Origin: Azolla caroliniana
Taxonomy: Eukaryota; Polypodiophyta
NCBI GenBank assembly: GCA_043228905.1
Contig: JBHGNT010000001.1
Coordinates: 29,202,001 to 29,266,000 of the forward strand
Direction of reading: 5' to 3'
DNA length: 64,000 nucleotides
Part shown: piece by piece, positions 62,867-64,000 of the stretch
How the letters are laid out: each line of letters begins with the position of its first letter
Position numbering within the stretch: position 1 is the first letter of the stretch
Position numbers and translations under genes: made by a program
The notes under the pieces: model-generated
Databases searched by the model: none
Told to the model about the DNA's origin: nothing
The model's input: the letters and a program-made list of their open reading frames with translations, nothing else

Positions 62867-63809
62867 CTTCTCCGACTCTCCCGGAGTCTTCGGCGTAGTG
62901 CGATCGCTGCCGATTTCCCTTGTCGGTATGTCTGGAGCTGCTCCCGGAACCAGTTCTCTTTGAATCGGCGCGCTTCTTCCAGCACTCACTTTCCTTGTGG
63001 CCTTTCTTGCCACATTACCAGCACTCCACGATGGACTTCCCTTGCCGGTTCTCATCGCTTTGACTCTCCCTGTTTCCGAAGGGTCTGGAGTTGTTGTCGG
63101 CATCACTTCGGTGCCTTCTTCCCTAATCTCGTCGGCCGCCTCCATTGCGCGGCGACTCGCCTCGTCCTCCACGTCCACGGGGCCTATCTCCCTCTGTGTA
63201 CATCATTCAGTTGTCGGTGTGCGTGCTTGTAGACGCACCCGCGTGGTTCTCCTCTACCAGGAGCATTGACTGTAAGTCGAAAAAGGACGACGTATTCTCC
63301 CGGGTACACACAGCCGTTCGGAACGCTCCGAACTTCGATGCCAAACCTCCGAGACAGATCTGGACCATCTCACTCTCCTCGATGTTCACCTCTATGGAGG
63401 CGAGGGAGTTGCAGATATCCTTGATCTTTGAGGTATAGTCTGCCACCGACAAGTCGCGTTGTCGTAGGTTGCTCAACTCCTGTCGGAGCTGAAGCTTCCT
63501 GGCTGTGGTGCTCGCGGCGAAAATCTTCTTCAGATTTTCCCACGCACCCTTCGGCATCTTTGCATCCCGAACATAGCTCAATAGTTGTTCGCCCACACAC
63601 GACGCGAAGCAGTATAATACCCTGCTCGCCGATTGCTCCCACGACGGGAAGTCTCTGTGTGTTGATTCGGGTGCCACGTCATTAGCTCCTTCGACATAAC
63701 TCCAGTAGCCGTGCTCGAGCAGGTACTGGTGCATCTTGTAGGACCACGACGCATAGTTGGTTCTGTCGAGCTTCTCTGTTGGAAGCGAGCTCGCCATGCC
63801 TCTATCCAT
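62867..63809 (-). pseudogene. gag region of element 2
   Basis: The ATG at 63809 lies 60 bp after the primer-binding site. The first 200 codons (TEKLDRTNYASWSYKMHQYL ... FRTAVCTRENTSSFF) are a typical copia capsid region. A TGA at 63207-63209 ends it, but the same frame continues through an Arg/Gly-rich stretch, a TAG at 63123-63125 and a CCHC zinc knuckle (CGKKGHKESEC) that itself contains a TAA at 63015-63017. Confidence 0.9.
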
Positions 63810-63869
63810 CGTTCTACTTGTTTTTCTTCGTCAAGCTATGTCGGCTGCAGAGAGGTTCTCAACCCTCGC

Positions 63870-63881
63870 GCTCTGATACCA
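63870..63881 (-). other. Primer-binding site of element 2
   Basis: Minus-strand TGGTATCAGAGC directly follows the 5' LTR end. It is the usual plant copia site, complementary to the 3' end of initiator methionine tRNA. Confidence 0.93.
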
Positions 63882-64000
63882 TGTGAAAAGTAACATGCGG
63901 AAGCAAGTATGAAGACCGAACAGAAGGAAGAAAACTCAGGTTTAATGGAGAGCTTGAGCTTACGCAGTATACGCGGGAGAGACAGAGAGAGAACACAAGA
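63882..64000 (-). repeat. 5' LTR of element 2 (partial)
   Basis: The first 119 bp (+ strand order) match 59176-59294 with two transitions, at LTR positions 14 and 19. The rest lies beyond the window. Confidence 0.93.

Larger units (their letters stand above)
59176..64000 (-). mobile_element. Ty1-copia retrotransposon, LTRs nearly identical, coding region broken
   Basis: The element is on the minus strand. Left (3') LTR 59176-59559, polypurine tract just inside it, RNase H, RT, integrase, protease and gag in copia order, primer-binding site 63870-63881, and the 5' LTR from 63882 running off the window. Both LTRs start TGTG on the + strand and the complete one ends CA. Over the 119 bp available, the LTRs differ at two positions. 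The body is GC-richer than its surroundings. Six premature stops and one frame-changing internal deletion make it non-autonomous. The 5 bp before the left LTR are ATGCT; the matching target duplication would be beyond the window. Confidence 0.95.

Noticed and set aside
61986-63438. Several + strand open frames over 80-260 codons
   Set aside because: They mirror the integrase, protease and gag coding on the minus strand.

Overview
This is a nuclear plant window: AT-rich, low gene density, genes with many introns of 60-1900 bp, GT-AG junctions, single-exon PPR genes and Ty1-copia retrotransposons at both ends. The PPR proteins (PLS-type repeats, motifs such as 'VDMYAKCG', 'VSWTALI.GY') and a decayed third PPR copy resemble the large expanded PPR families of seed-free vascular plants. 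A fern or related lineage is my best guess, but that is inference from style, not proof.

Layout: (1) 1-~4050, the 3' part of an old, badly decayed Ty1-copia element on the + strand, apparently sitting in an intron. (2) 4889-13740 (+), the last 12 exons of an SHPRH-type SNF2 helicase/RING E3 ligase; its ATPase half would lie upstream of the window. (3) 16046-18265 (-) and 21891-24653 (-), two intronless PPR genes, the first with a truncated C terminus and an odd Cys/His-rich insertion. (4) 28970-32157 (+), a CID5/6/7-type gene with a PAM2 motif and a CUE domain, lacking a DUF1771-Smr tail. (5) 34336-41297 (-), an 11-exon gene for a four-CRM-domain chloroplast splicing factor (CFM2). (6) 42900-46266 (-), a six-exon isopentenyl-diphosphate isomerase with a likely plastid transit peptide. 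(7) 50699-56814 (-), a 13-exon AUGMIN subunit 4 gene. (8) ~58080-58790 (-), a PPR pseudogene. (9) 59176-64000 (-), a second Ty1-copia element with nearly identical LTRs but a coding region broken by stops and an internal deletion; its 5' LTR runs off the window.

The genes do not form a pathway. Four of them probably act in organelles (two PPR proteins, CFM2 and the isomerase); the others act in DNA repair/chromatin (SHPRH), poly(A)-binding-protein interaction (CID) and spindle or cortical microtubule nucleation (AUG4). Exon borders were placed by eye: each was accepted only when splice signals, reading phase and family similarity agreed. Totals are 973 codons visible for SHPRH, 266 aa for CID, 1160 for CFM2, 336 for the isomerase and 428 for AUG4.

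I found no clear new biological system. The most interesting signals are small: a 143-bp tandem triplication that copies a splice acceptor in AUG4, a probable GC-AG intron in the same gene, a near-perfect 27-bp hairpin in a CID intron, a repeated TATA/hairpin module upstream of CFM2, and a young-looking but defective copia element that was probably mobilised in trans.
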